DNA from: Gnetum montanum
Taxonomy: Eukaryota > Streptophyta > Gnetopsida > Gnetales > Gnetaceae
Length of the DNA: 64,000 nt
Reading direction: 5' to 3'
Assembly (NCBI GenBank): GCA_015680685.1
Contig: MNCI01037991.1
Span: forward strand, 203,158 to 267,157
Shown here in pieces: positions 55,801-64,000 of the stretch (within the stretch, counting starts at the first letter, position 1; the number at the start of each line of letters is the position of its first letter). The notes beneath the pieces were generated by a model that saw only the letters and a program-made list of their open reading frames with translations, was not told the DNA's origin and ran no database searches. Made by a program: the position numbers and the translations under genes.

Positions 55801-57302
55801 TTAGGCAGGAGGGACGGAAGAGCTGGGGGAAGACACCATAGAGACTAAACTAGTGGATGACCAGAGTGGTGTCGATGAAATGTTCAGCAGCTTCCTTAAG
55901 GGAAGACTGGACTTAGGTGAACCCCCAAACCCAGAAGGGGACAGAGAACTCGGTATGTTTTCTTTTATTTTATTATTGTGTTGCCCTATGAGTTCTTATT
56001 TCCATGGTGTTTTACTTTTTTGTTTTCATCTCTTCCAGACGAAGGTAGTGAAACTAGGACAATGAGGCTGGACATGCCCATGAAAACGGTTCCCCCTGAA
56101 AGGACCATGGAAGTCAGTCCGTCTCGTACTCGTGGATCATTTACTTGGACTGAAATGCCAAGTAAAATGGATTTTGTGGCTGGTATCATTGAGGAGGTTG
56201 TTGAACGTATTCAGGAATCCCACCCTGAGATAGGTACAAATGTTTCGAGTTTTTTTTGCAGCTTTAGAGTTTCACACCCCATTTTTGTTGTTTTAGCGTT
56301 TGTTCTTTTCGTGTGCATAGGTGCCAAACTGAGGTGGGATCCATCTGAGATAGTTAGCATAGAGAGTTTACCCACACTATCCCCAGAAGTCGAGCAGGTA
56401 CCAAGGCCAATTTATGACGAGGTGGCGGAAGGTCTTGTACACAACGCCAAATCGCTTTGGACTTGTTGGCGTTCCATCGAACAGTTGTGGTTGCAAGTCC
56501 AAGAAAAGGAGAAGGAAGTTTCTGAGTTGTCAGTTGAGCATGAAGATCTCAAGGCTCAGTATGAGTTCACCTCTGCTAAACTAAGTGGTGATCACTCTTG
56601 GCAGACTTCCGAGGTTACGTATACTAGATACTAGAACCTACTCAATTGCCATGCATCACTGACCCGGAAACTAGCAGAGCGTAAGCCCCAGGTGGATCTA
56701 TTGAACCTCAAGTGTCAAGATTGGAAGGATTTCGCTTCCAAGGTACTCAAATGGGGTCAGGATGAAAAGAACCACAAGCATCATTATAAGAAATCGTTGA
56801 AGGAAGTATCCATTAAAAAGAGTCAACTTGAAATGTTTGTGGAGGGTTTGGGTCTACGCTCTGGGTTTGATACCTTTGCCCAAAATACAACTATTGAGAT
56901 GGAATCACCTACTAGGGTAATCACGATGGCTTCTGGGGAGGTGTCTGTGGGTGAATTCCCTTTAAGGCGTCCTACCTTGTTAGTTATTGACAAGGGGAAT
57001 GCCTTGGCAGATGTCGACCTAGGCCTTGATGGGACCAATTGGACCAATGTCTCAGAAGAGGAAATCCTTCCCCGACTAGAATTTGGTTTAGGGGGGTCCC
57101 CTACGGTAAGCGTTTTGTTATCATGAAATTCATTCACTGAATAATGTTTGAAGGTTTTCTATTTTATCCTTATGTTGATTATTCCCTTTGCATTTTATAG
57201 GATCAAGGCGATGATGATGTTCAGGAAGCTGGCCCCAGTGGAGTGGGGGCTCATGATGCCAGTGGGTCTAAAGGGGATGATCCTCCTGCCCCTGATGTTT
57301 GA
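52892..57302 (+). pseudogene. T2 antisense multi-exon gene, FCP1/NIF-like N-terminus, about 1,067 codons
   Basis: Exons: 52,892-53,022; 53,704-54,126; 54,207-54,475; 54,565-55,610; 55,701-55,952; 56,039-56,233; 56,321-57,105; 57,201-57,302. Every intron is GT-AG (681, 80, 89, 90, 86, 87 and 95 bp) and every junction keeps the frame. Exon 1 starts MGKGKEVEG. Exon 2 reads KPFLLVVELVGVLTWF, FREGACKLLTFILDRFKVVV-WS and NILFLATRVYTLFQNPPSIV. This resembles the FCP1/NIF HAD fold (DxDGT, RP..FL....F.V.VWS, NPP), but DxDGT has become ELVGV. Exon 4 is the largest and exon 7 is coiled-coil-like. The end is acidic/Pro-rich (GDDPPAPDV, TGA). Stops at 54,810, 54,912, 55,304, 55,802 and 56,632 (and 55,137, depending on the shift) and one single-base loss near 55,131-55,152 make it a recent pseudogene. 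It lies opposite T2 gag-pol, in the protease-RT interval. Confidence 0.8.
53023..53703. repeat. GCGTATACGC array within intron 1 of the T2 antisense gene
   Basis: GCGTATACGC and variants (GCGTATACGCTGA, GCGTATACGCCGAGCGTAAAT) repeat about every 25-45 bp from 53,150 to 53,615. The intron begins GTAGGC and ends TTATAG. Confidence 0.85.
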
Positions 57303-57380
57303 TCTTTGCTTTGAAATTGTTCTGACTTAGATTTATACATGAATTGTAAATTGAGTGATTTGAGTTGTATTGAATGGATG

Positions 57381-57386
57381 AATAAA
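57381..57386 (+). terminator. Poly(A) signal of the T2 antisense gene
   Basis: AATAAA lies 79 bp after the TGA at 57,300-57,302, followed by GT-rich and T-rich sequence. It suggests the gene has its own 3' end. Confidence 0.55.
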
Positions 57387-57389
57387 ATC

Positions 57390-57659
57390 AGTTGACTCTT
57401 GTAATTGTACATCATTACATGTATATATACATAATTTTTTACTTATATTTTTTTGTTGTGAATTTTGGGTTTAAATGTAAACACGACACGGGAATATAAA
57501 ATGTTTTCATTTTTTTTATGGTTTAAGTGTAATGCACGGATGTAAACATAAGTAGGACTATAATTAGGAGTGACAGATAATTGCAAAAAGGGAAAACATG
57601 GCAATGCAAGCGTAAATTTGAACAGTGAACTGGAATCTGAAAAAACAAAAAATGAAGTA
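57390..57659. other. No gene, AT-rich
   Basis: Intron sequence between the end of the antisense gene and the boundary repeats. Nothing is recognised. Confidence 0.4.
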
Positions 57660-57900
57660 GAAGTGGATGATCTAGTTTAAGGCCATTTCGGGCCATACGC
57701 ACTAGTTTAAGGTCATTTCGGGCCATGCGTAAATAGGAGAATTTTCAAGTGACCTGGGTTGATTTCTTAGGTTACCGACCATTGCTGATCGTGGCTAGTT
57801 TTATGTCGTTGTGAACATGATATTTTAACGTCATTCCAGACTCAGGATGCAGTTTAATGTTGTTTCAGACCATTTTTAGTTTAATGTCATTTCGGACTAT
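57660..57900 (-). repeat. AGTTTAAGGCC-type motif copies at the protease-side intron end of T2
   Basis: CTAGTTTAAGGCCATTTCGGG, CTAGTTTAAGGTCATTTCGGG, CTAGTTTTATGTCGTTGTGA, CAGTTTAATGTTGTTTCAGA and TAGTTTAATGTCATTTCGGA, about 35-50 bp apart. Confidence 0.8.
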
Positions 57901-57904
57901 TTGT

Positions 57905-58860
57905 TGTTTATTGATTTAGTAATCTTTTGATTTTTCTCATTTTGATGTTAGGAGATGCGTTAGCGGGTATTATTTTATATTCAGCGTCCCCTTCGTTGAT
58001 CACGTTGAATGGTAATTCAGCCCAAGGGACATATGATGGAATAGTACCTACGTTGGTGTTTGCCAGCACTTCTACATGTATTATGGTTTCTGTGTTAGTT
58101 GTGGTTTTCAAGTGAGGCTGCGTATGTACAATGTCAGGCCCAGGTATTTCTGTTTTGGGTGGATTTTCTCTTGTGTTTAAAAGATTATCGCCTACTGGTT
58201 GTTGTTCATTTATGTTGTGTTTTCTAGGCTTTTCAAGCTTAACCTCTGAGCCTTGGTCTATGTCTATGTACGATGAGATGATGGGTGTTGCAGCCTCCCC
58301 ATGTATGACAATTTTGCCGCCTTCATAAGGCAGGTGAATTTCCTAGTGTATAGGGGAAGAGACTACTTTAAGTTGGGCTAGCTAAGGCCTTCCCAATATT
58401 AGGTTGAACCCTAGCATTTCATCGATTACCACGAAGTCGGCAGATGTGGGGAATTGGTCCCCTGCGATAAAGTCTAAAGTCACGGTGCCTTTAACTATCA
58501 CACGCGACCCGCTGAATGATTTCAAGCATGTGGTGGTAGTTGGTCTGATTAGCTCTGTGAGCCCTAGTTGTTTGACAATGGGATATGGCACTACATTTGT
58601 GGCAGCTCTATCATCTACATGGACCCTATGTATCTTGAATTGGTTTATTCGTATTGTTATGAACATAGGGGTTGTTGTTACCTCTCCCGTTTTCTCATCC
58701 AACTTGATGTTGTCACTATGGAAATTTAATGGCTTGGAAGTTGACGCTTGGGGCGAGTACATTACCGCATGAATCGAAGGTTCATTTGGAGGCAAGTCCT
58801 CGCTTACTGGGATAGACGTTAACATGCGCACTAAAGCTTCGCGATGGGTTTGAGATGTCA
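57905..58860 (-). pseudogene. T2: aspartic protease
   Basis: C-terminal part of a 305-codon open frame (58,382-59,299). TTPMFITIRINQFKIHRVHV is followed by DDRAATNVVPYPIVKQLGL, where the active-site D-G-A has become D-R-A (near 58,605-58,615). Then come SGSRVIVKGTVTLDFIAGDQ and LGFNLILGRP, the conserved second motif. After one stop the tail continues to ANASPNIKMRK (57,935), the last recognisable coding sequence before the intron-like region. Gly to Arg at the active site would inactivate it. T1 still has D-G-A. Confidence 0.88.
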
Positions 58861-59840
58861 GCATTAGGTCGTATAAGCTCAGTAAAGTATTTTTTCGTTT
58901 GAGTGCTTGCGTGACTTGTGTTAGAGCTATTGCTAGGTCTCTATTGTTGGGTGTATGCTTATCAGCAGTGACTTGGTCCATTGGGCCCAACAGTTTTATT
59001 TCATGCATCATTGGTTTGTCATTTTTTTTCGGAATTGTTGATTCGGGCATATCATGTTTTCTGGATGATTCACCCTTATGGCCTGTGTTTGGTTTATCGT
59101 TAGGTTGTGTCATGGGTATTACATTTAATGGGGTAGGTTTAGGAGGTCCTAAGGCTAGCCATTGATGCTCCTTCTCTAAGCGTTCGTGTGTAAGTTTATC
59201 TGCTAAGCGTTCTCGTGTGTGGCGTGGGGGTGCAGTTGGTTTCAGAGCCTCAGGTTGCTTTGGAACCTGTACTACGTATGGAGTCGGGCGGGGTTGCAAT
59301 TGGACGGTTGTAGGCTATTGAGTGCTGAGTTGGCTGGGCACCTTGATGACATAGGGACTTGGTTTATTCTATGTTTGTGAAGTGGGGGACTAGTGATCAC
59401 TAGGATGTTCGGGTGTCCTAATGACATATGGAGTTGGCCTAGCTAGAGGTTGTACCTCCGCTGTTACGACCGCAGGTGGTACTCGGACTATGTAAGGGGC
59501 AGGCCGAATAGTAGGTGTTTGTGAGTTTATGGTAGTAGCAGTGGGAGGTACGCGCACCAAGTATGGTTTTTCACATGTCGGGGTGTTAGGAGTTGCCACG
59601 GCGGGGGGGTACTCGGACAACATAAGACTTTTGTGGGGAGTGTGATGGTTGAGGCACGGGTGTTTGCACAGTGGGCGGAATACACACTACAAATGGTTTA
59701 TTAGGCATTTGCTGCTCATGGTTGGAATAGACGGTGTTAATGCTAGGTGCTTCAGGTTCATTATCAAGGTAGATTCTATTAATCACGTACGGTGCCTCTT
59801 TGGTATTTGGCGGATCTTTATACACACCCATGGCCTAGTT
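58861..59840 (-). pseudogene. T2: Pro-rich linker with repeated PYVVRVPP units
   Basis: Between gag and protease the minus strand encodes about eight units of the form P-Y-V-V-R-V-P-P separated by 14-25 residues: KPFVVCIPP, KSYVVRVPP, KPYLVRVPP, APYIVRVPP, TPYVIRTPE, SPYVIKVPS, TPYVVQVPK and a more distant APYVINRI. A run of seven C/G near 59,601-59,612 carries a frameshift, after which the same frame continues. No domain is known to me. The linker may separate gag from protease. Confidence 0.75.
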
Positions 59841-62108
59841 TTGTGGTTGGACCGGGTTTACTTCATCAAAGGTCATTTAACCTCCATCGATCATTCGTTG
59901 GATGTCTTGTTTTAGGGTGAAACAGTAATCCGTGCCATGCCCATTACGTTGGTGATAGTTGCAGAAACGGTCCATTCTAAAGCCTTTTGGCACTGGGGGC
60001 TCATCTGGCATTGCTAGGCTTGGGTTCTGAACCAGTTGACAGAACTGATCATGCCTCTAGATCGCTGCAGGGGATAGATATTTATGTTTCATTAATCCAG
60101 CCTTCAGGAGTTTGTTGAACAACTGCGATGGTTTCAATGGTAGTGGTGTGTATTGGGAGGGTCCTTTCCTCTCGAAGTTTCTTGTACAATTCGGTGTCGG
60201 GTTCTGTGATGAGGATGATTCTAGTGCGGTCGCGGGAGTGGGTTTAGTGTAATTAGTAGGGGAAACAGGTGGTTTGTTTTATTGTCCCATGTTTTCTTGT
60301 TGTGCTTCTGCTACTGCCACTATAGTTTTTTTGAATTTTTCTTTGTCATTCTTACTATGTTGGTTCTTAAAGACTAAATATGCAGGATCATGACTTGTTT
60401 GTGTTGCCTCCTCTATGCTCTTGATTTGTACAAATGCTTGGCTCAGATTACGTGCATTAAGATAATATAATTTGGATTTGACAAAGTCGTTGACAGCCCC
60501 TTTTAGGATTGTGAGGAGATACGTCTCTGGGATCGGCTCGTGGAGTTCGTTGAAAGCAGCACTCCACTGCTGGATGAATTTTTGGACAGGTTCAAGGGGT
60601 GCTTATTTAACCTGTATGAGGCTTTCTAGTGTTGCTTCAGGTTTCAAGTTGTACTTGAACCTGGTGACGAATTGGTGTAACAGATCTTCCAGAGAAGAGA
60701 TGGAGTTTCGTGGCAAGGCCCGATACCAATCGAGCGCTCTCCCTGCAAGGGACATGGGGAACACTCGTAGGATGTCATGCGGCCATGCCTGAAGTAGGGT
60801 GCACTCTAGTCTGAACGTTATGAGGTGAGCGTTGGGGTATATCTCCCTGTTGTATTTAGTTAGTGCTAGAAAAGATACACCCTTGGGTAAGGTTAGGGGT
60901 GGAACCGAAGAGCTGATAGGGTCATCATGATAGAAGTCCACTACCTTCAGTTCTCTGTCGGGGGCTGTTTTGAGACATTTGACCTCGTCAGTTAGCTCTT
61001 GCATTAGTTTTTTAGCATCAGCCCAATCTTGGGTGCTAGGTGAGATGGCAGGTTGGGGATGTTGTACGGTGTACTTGTTAGATTGTTGGGCAGTGGGTTG
61101 GAAGGCAGAAAGTTGTGTAGTTGGAGGTTGTACTTGCGGGATATTTATATCGGGTGGTACTAGGGGCAGCACATTGTAGATAAGGGGTTGTTGTTGTTGT
61201 GGTTGTCCTTGAGGGATGTTGTTCGGCGGAATTGTGTGAGGTGGTATGTTGTAGTGAGGGGGTTGATGCGATTGAGCACCAATCGCTACCCATTGCCTAG
61301 TCATGTTTTGTGTAGGAATCCCCTGAACTTGTTGGGTTATAGCAGTGAAAGGGGCTCCATGAGTTTGGATCCAGGGGATATAATGAGCAGACGTATATGC
61401 TGATATCACATGTGGCATCCCGATCACTTGGGACGGGAAGGTTACTCCTACATTATTTTGAGGGGGTTGTACTTGTGAGGATGGGGCTACGGCTGCAACG
61501 GGTAGAATAGCAAGAGGAAGTGTATTGAGTTGTAGGTCGGTTGCAGGAGGAATATGAACAAGTGTGGATGATTCTAATTGAGGTATTTGTGCTTGGGTGA
61601 ATCTAAATGGTTGAAGGGACGTAATTTCTCCTGTGGCTGGATGAAACAATGGGTTGACATAGGTTTGTGGACTAAGCGTATGGTACGAATCTTCATGCTC
61701 GAATTAGGCTATGAACTCATCCTCCTCTACTGGTTGAGGATTTACTACAGGCTGATCTAGAGACTGGCTCCTTTGCAAGAGGATTTGTGAGATGAGCGCA
61801 GAGTAAGGCTCTAGAAGAGGGATGATATCGTACGGGGAAGGAATGAACTCTTTTCCTCCCTTGTAGAAAAGTTCGTATTGCCTCTTAACTTCCATTTCGG
61901 CTCGGTCCACGGCTAGGCCGGCTTGTATTTTCACGCATATCAAATTGTACTGGTCTTGAATTATAATGTTAGATGATGGGTTCCTCCCTTGCAATCTAAG
62001 AGTTTGGCGAGGCCCCATTGTGGGTTGTACCACGGGCTGTTGAATGGCCATGGTGCCTACAAGGTCTGTGACCTGGGTAGTTGTAGCGGTGGAATTTGCT
62101 ATGTTCAT
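59841..62108 (-). pseudogene. T2: gag
   Basis: I place the start at the ATG 62,108 (MNIANSTATTTQV); the frame upstream is open but has no earlier ATG. N-terminal conserved block: LICVKIQAGLAVDRAEMEVK, RQYELFYKGGKEFIPSPYDI. Then a Gln/Pro-rich linker (61,100-61,600). The capsid core near 60,603-60,930 has LLQAWPHDILRVFPMSLAGR then ALDWYRALPRNSISSLEDLL. VQKFIQQWSAAFNEL and ILKGAVNDFVKSKLYYLNAR follow. The zinc knuckle FCNYHQRNGHGTDYC (CX2HX4HX4C) is near 59,930-59,975. About six stops are present (61,70x, 60,60x, 60,28x and others), all readable in one frame. Confidence 0.88.
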
Positions 62109-62154
62109 GATGAATAGTTGCGAATATGACACAATGAAGGGATATGAAACTAGT

Positions 62155-62705
62155 ATACCTGGTGCGGCGTAAACCTACGTTGGTGGTGTACAGCGTATAG
62201 ACTGGGTCTTAACGTATAGGCTTCAATGACCAGCATATAATGACAGCGTATAGATATACAGCGTATAGTGGTAGCATAGAGAATCTAGGGCGTAGAGCGT
62301 AAAGCATATATGCTAAGCAGCGTATACAACGTCATTGTACAGCGTAAATAGGGTTTACAGCGTACAGAATGTAGCGTATATTGGACGGCAGCATAGACGA
62401 GTCTACGGCGTAGAGCGTGTTGCGTAAACTGAACAGCAGCGTAGATGACTCTAGAGTGTAGAGCGTGTAGTGTAAAATGAACAGCAGTGTAGACGAGTCT
62501 ACGACGTAGAGCATGTAGCGTAAACTGATTAGTAGCATAGACGTTGGGAGGTTTGCAGAAAGTAAGTGTTAAACTGAGCAGCGTAGACGCTGGGAGGTTT
62601 ACAAACAGTAAGTTTTAGACTCAGCAGCGTAGACGCTAGGAGGTTTGCAAATAGTAAGTTTTAGACTCAGCAGCGTAGATGCTGGGAGGTTTGCAGACAG
62701 TAAGT
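62155..62705. repeat. GCGTA-type repeat array in the T2 gag leader
   Basis: Units such as CAGCGTATAGA, GTAGCGTAAACTGA and CAGCAGCGTAGACGCTGGGAGG. The last is tandem with a step of about 60 bp from 62,575 to 62,705 (AGTAAGTTTTAGACTCAGCA repeats). No coding sense. Confidence 0.85.
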
Positions 62706-62716
62706 TTTAGGCAGTT

Positions 62717-62740
62717 TCGGCCCTCCTTCTAGGGCCAATT
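62717..62740 (-). other. T2 primer-binding-site candidate
   Basis: Minus strand TTGGCCCTAGAAGGAGGGCC, a few bases after the 5' LTR end. The homologous sequence is in T1 at 29,957-29,977. The tRNA is not identified. Confidence 0.5.
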
Positions 62741-63330
62741 TCTATACCGTCTGAAATTGTTGGTCTTTGGCTAGAAGGAAACAGAAACAGGGAGATCTTC
62801 GGACACGCACAGAAGACCCTACCTTCGCTTGAGGGCAAGCTGAAATTAACGAAGGTAGAGTACCTTGAGTGGTCTGCATGCGGATCAGGCAAGGATTTCC
62901 CCAAACGTAAATCGAGGTGCTATACGTTGGGTTATATGTCAACGGCGTAACAAATGTAAAACGAAACGTAAACAGCGTAACTGGTGTAAATAGAGCGTAA
63001 ATGTACGAGGGCGTAAATAGTAAATATGCAACAATTAACGAAAAACTGTAACAGATTTTAGAAAGAAAATGCAACAATATTATTACAAAGTGAGAGTTAC
63101 AATGCACTGGTCTAACGCAGTTGTGGCTTTCACACAAGGCGGACGAATAGCCCCGGTGGATGCAGGGATGACAATGTGCTGGTTCAAACTGTAGGCACAG
63201 TGTAGGGGTTGTATGCTCAGCGTACAGGGTTGAGGTCCAGCGTACAAGGTTCTCTACTCTGGTTCTTAGCGTCTCTATTTTTCTCTCTGGTTTGCCCAAA
63301 ATTGCCAACCTCGATCTAATCAAAAATTGG

Positions 63331-63343
63331 ATTTTTATATAGG
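63331..63343 (-). promoter_or_regulatory. TATA box of T2 5' LTR
   Basis: Minus strand CCTATATAAAAAT, the presumed promoter of the T2 gag-pol transcript. Confidence 0.7.
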
Positions 63344-63599
63344 TTTAGAAGTTAGACTCGGGTTGGGTGACACGTGGCGCGTTGACCAGGTGTGAAAGAA
63401 TAAAATTTACGTGTACAATGTGCTGTACGCCAACATATATCGCTATAAGCCAGTGTAAATTGTTGTACGCCAGCGTATACATGCTAGACATGTGACCTCG
63501 GCGTACAGACTTGATCAGAATGAGAAAAGTTGCTCGTTCTCCATATTTGAATTTAGCTACCCTAAAAATGCTACCTGTAGATGTTCAGCTCAGTTGACA

Positions 63600-64000
63600 C
63601 TGGTTGTAGACTTTGTATATGCTAGGTGTATACGTTGGGCGTATACGGTGTAACTGTTGGGCGTATACGTGGGGCATATAGGTTATGGATGTCTGTTGGG
63701 CGTATACGCTATGGATGCTAGGCATATATGCTTGGCGTATACGTTGTGGATGCTGGGCGTATACTCTAGGCATATACGCTGTGTCTACTGGGCGTATACG
63801 CTGAATGTAGGGGATGTACATATTCAGCGTACAGACTCTAGAATGTTTGATGTCAATACTTGATGATTGCTCTTTTCATGTGAGTTGATGCCTTGTACCA
63901 AATTTTGCTCTGCAGTGCTATTTCCATGCCATTTTTGGGGATTGCATGTCGGGTGTATACATCAGTCGTACATGCTGACCGTACATGTGAGGTGTGTACG
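63600..64000. repeat. GCGTATACGC palindrome array in T2 5' LTR U3
   Basis: Repeated GGGCGTATACGCT, GGCGTATACGTT and GGCATATACGCT units, matching the array in the solo LTR. Confidence 0.9.

Larger units (their letters stand above)
48245..64000 (-). mobile_element. T2: Tat/Ogre-like LTR retrotransposon, minus strand, open at the right edge
   Basis: From the right: 5' LTR (62,743 to beyond 64,000), PBS, leader with CGTA arrays, gag, linker, protease, intron-like region with an opposite-strand gene, RT, RNase H, second RNase H, integrase and 3' repeats. The double RNase H and gag layout place it in the Tat lineage. The intron between protease and RT is as known from Ogre elements. The 3' LTR is not found at the left end. 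It is better preserved than T1, with long open frames in gag, protease and RT. Confidence 0.85.
62743..64000 (-). repeat. T2 5' LTR, runs off the window
   Basis: Starts TATACCGTCTGAAATTG (TG decayed to TA) and aligns with the solo LTR 44,892-46,477 throughout. By that length it should end near 64,330. TATA box on minus at 63,331-63,343. GCGTATACGC array from 63,600 to the window end. Long open frames inside it (62,742-63,323) are discussed under rejected items. Confidence 0.9.

Overview
This window reads as intergenic heterochromatin of a seed plant with a very large genome, plausibly a gymnosperm. Almost every coding trace belongs to Ty3/gypsy LTR retrotransposons of two lineages, nested in one another and heavily decayed by stop codons and frameshifts. 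I see no intact host gene, tRNA, rRNA, CRISPR array or prokaryotic signal. The species cannot be fixed from the sequence. Names used below: A0, A1, A2 and A3 are Athila-like copies; N1 is a non-autonomous Athila-related element; T1 and T2 are Tat/Ogre-like elements.

Layout. 1-1,975: A0, a plus-strand RT/RNase H/integrase remnant that breaks abruptly into A1. 1,976-6,299: A1, minus strand, with RT leader, protease, gag, PBS and 5' LTR. 6,300-7,903: A2 starts head-to-head with A1 (LTR stump, PBS, gag). A2 gag is split by T1 (7,904-31,570) and resumes at 31,571. It is split again by N1 (32,265-38,412, paired LTRs and a near-perfect TSD) and continues as gag, protease, RT, RNase H and integrase plus a 3' region to about 44,137. 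There it joins A3 (44,138-47,587), which holds a Tat-family solo LTR with a perfect 5-bp TSD (44,892-46,477). From about 48,245 to beyond the window lies T2, minus strand.

Most notable content. T1 and T2 are Tat-like: minus-strand gag-protease, then RT, two RNase H domains and integrase in T2 (T1 has lost RT and the first RNase H). Between protease and RT, where Ogre-type Tat elements are known to carry a spliceosomal intron, both elements hold a gene on the opposite (plus) strand. In T2 it can be read as eight exons (52,892-57,302) joined by seven GT-AG introns with reading frame preserved at every junction. It would encode about 1,067 residues and has a TATA-like palindrome upstream and an AATAAA downstream. 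T1 has the same gene with the same exon order (16,021-24,463), interrupted by a 3.1-kb insertion. Its second exon resembles the FCP1/NIF (HAD-type) phosphatase fold with the catalytic aspartates lost. I know of no description of such a cargo.

A second pattern is palindrome colonisation. Each element has its own short palindromic motif repeated in its noncoding compartments: GCGTATACGC in T2, a TTCCATGCTAG/CTAGCATGGAA type in T1, GATATC in N1, ATCGAT in A1. In every case an array sits just upstream of the LTR TATA box. In T1 and T2 the same motif also fills the gag leader and the region around the start of the antisense gene. A third motif (AGTTTAAGGCC...GGGCC) marks the two intron ends and the integrase-LTR junction in both Tat elements.
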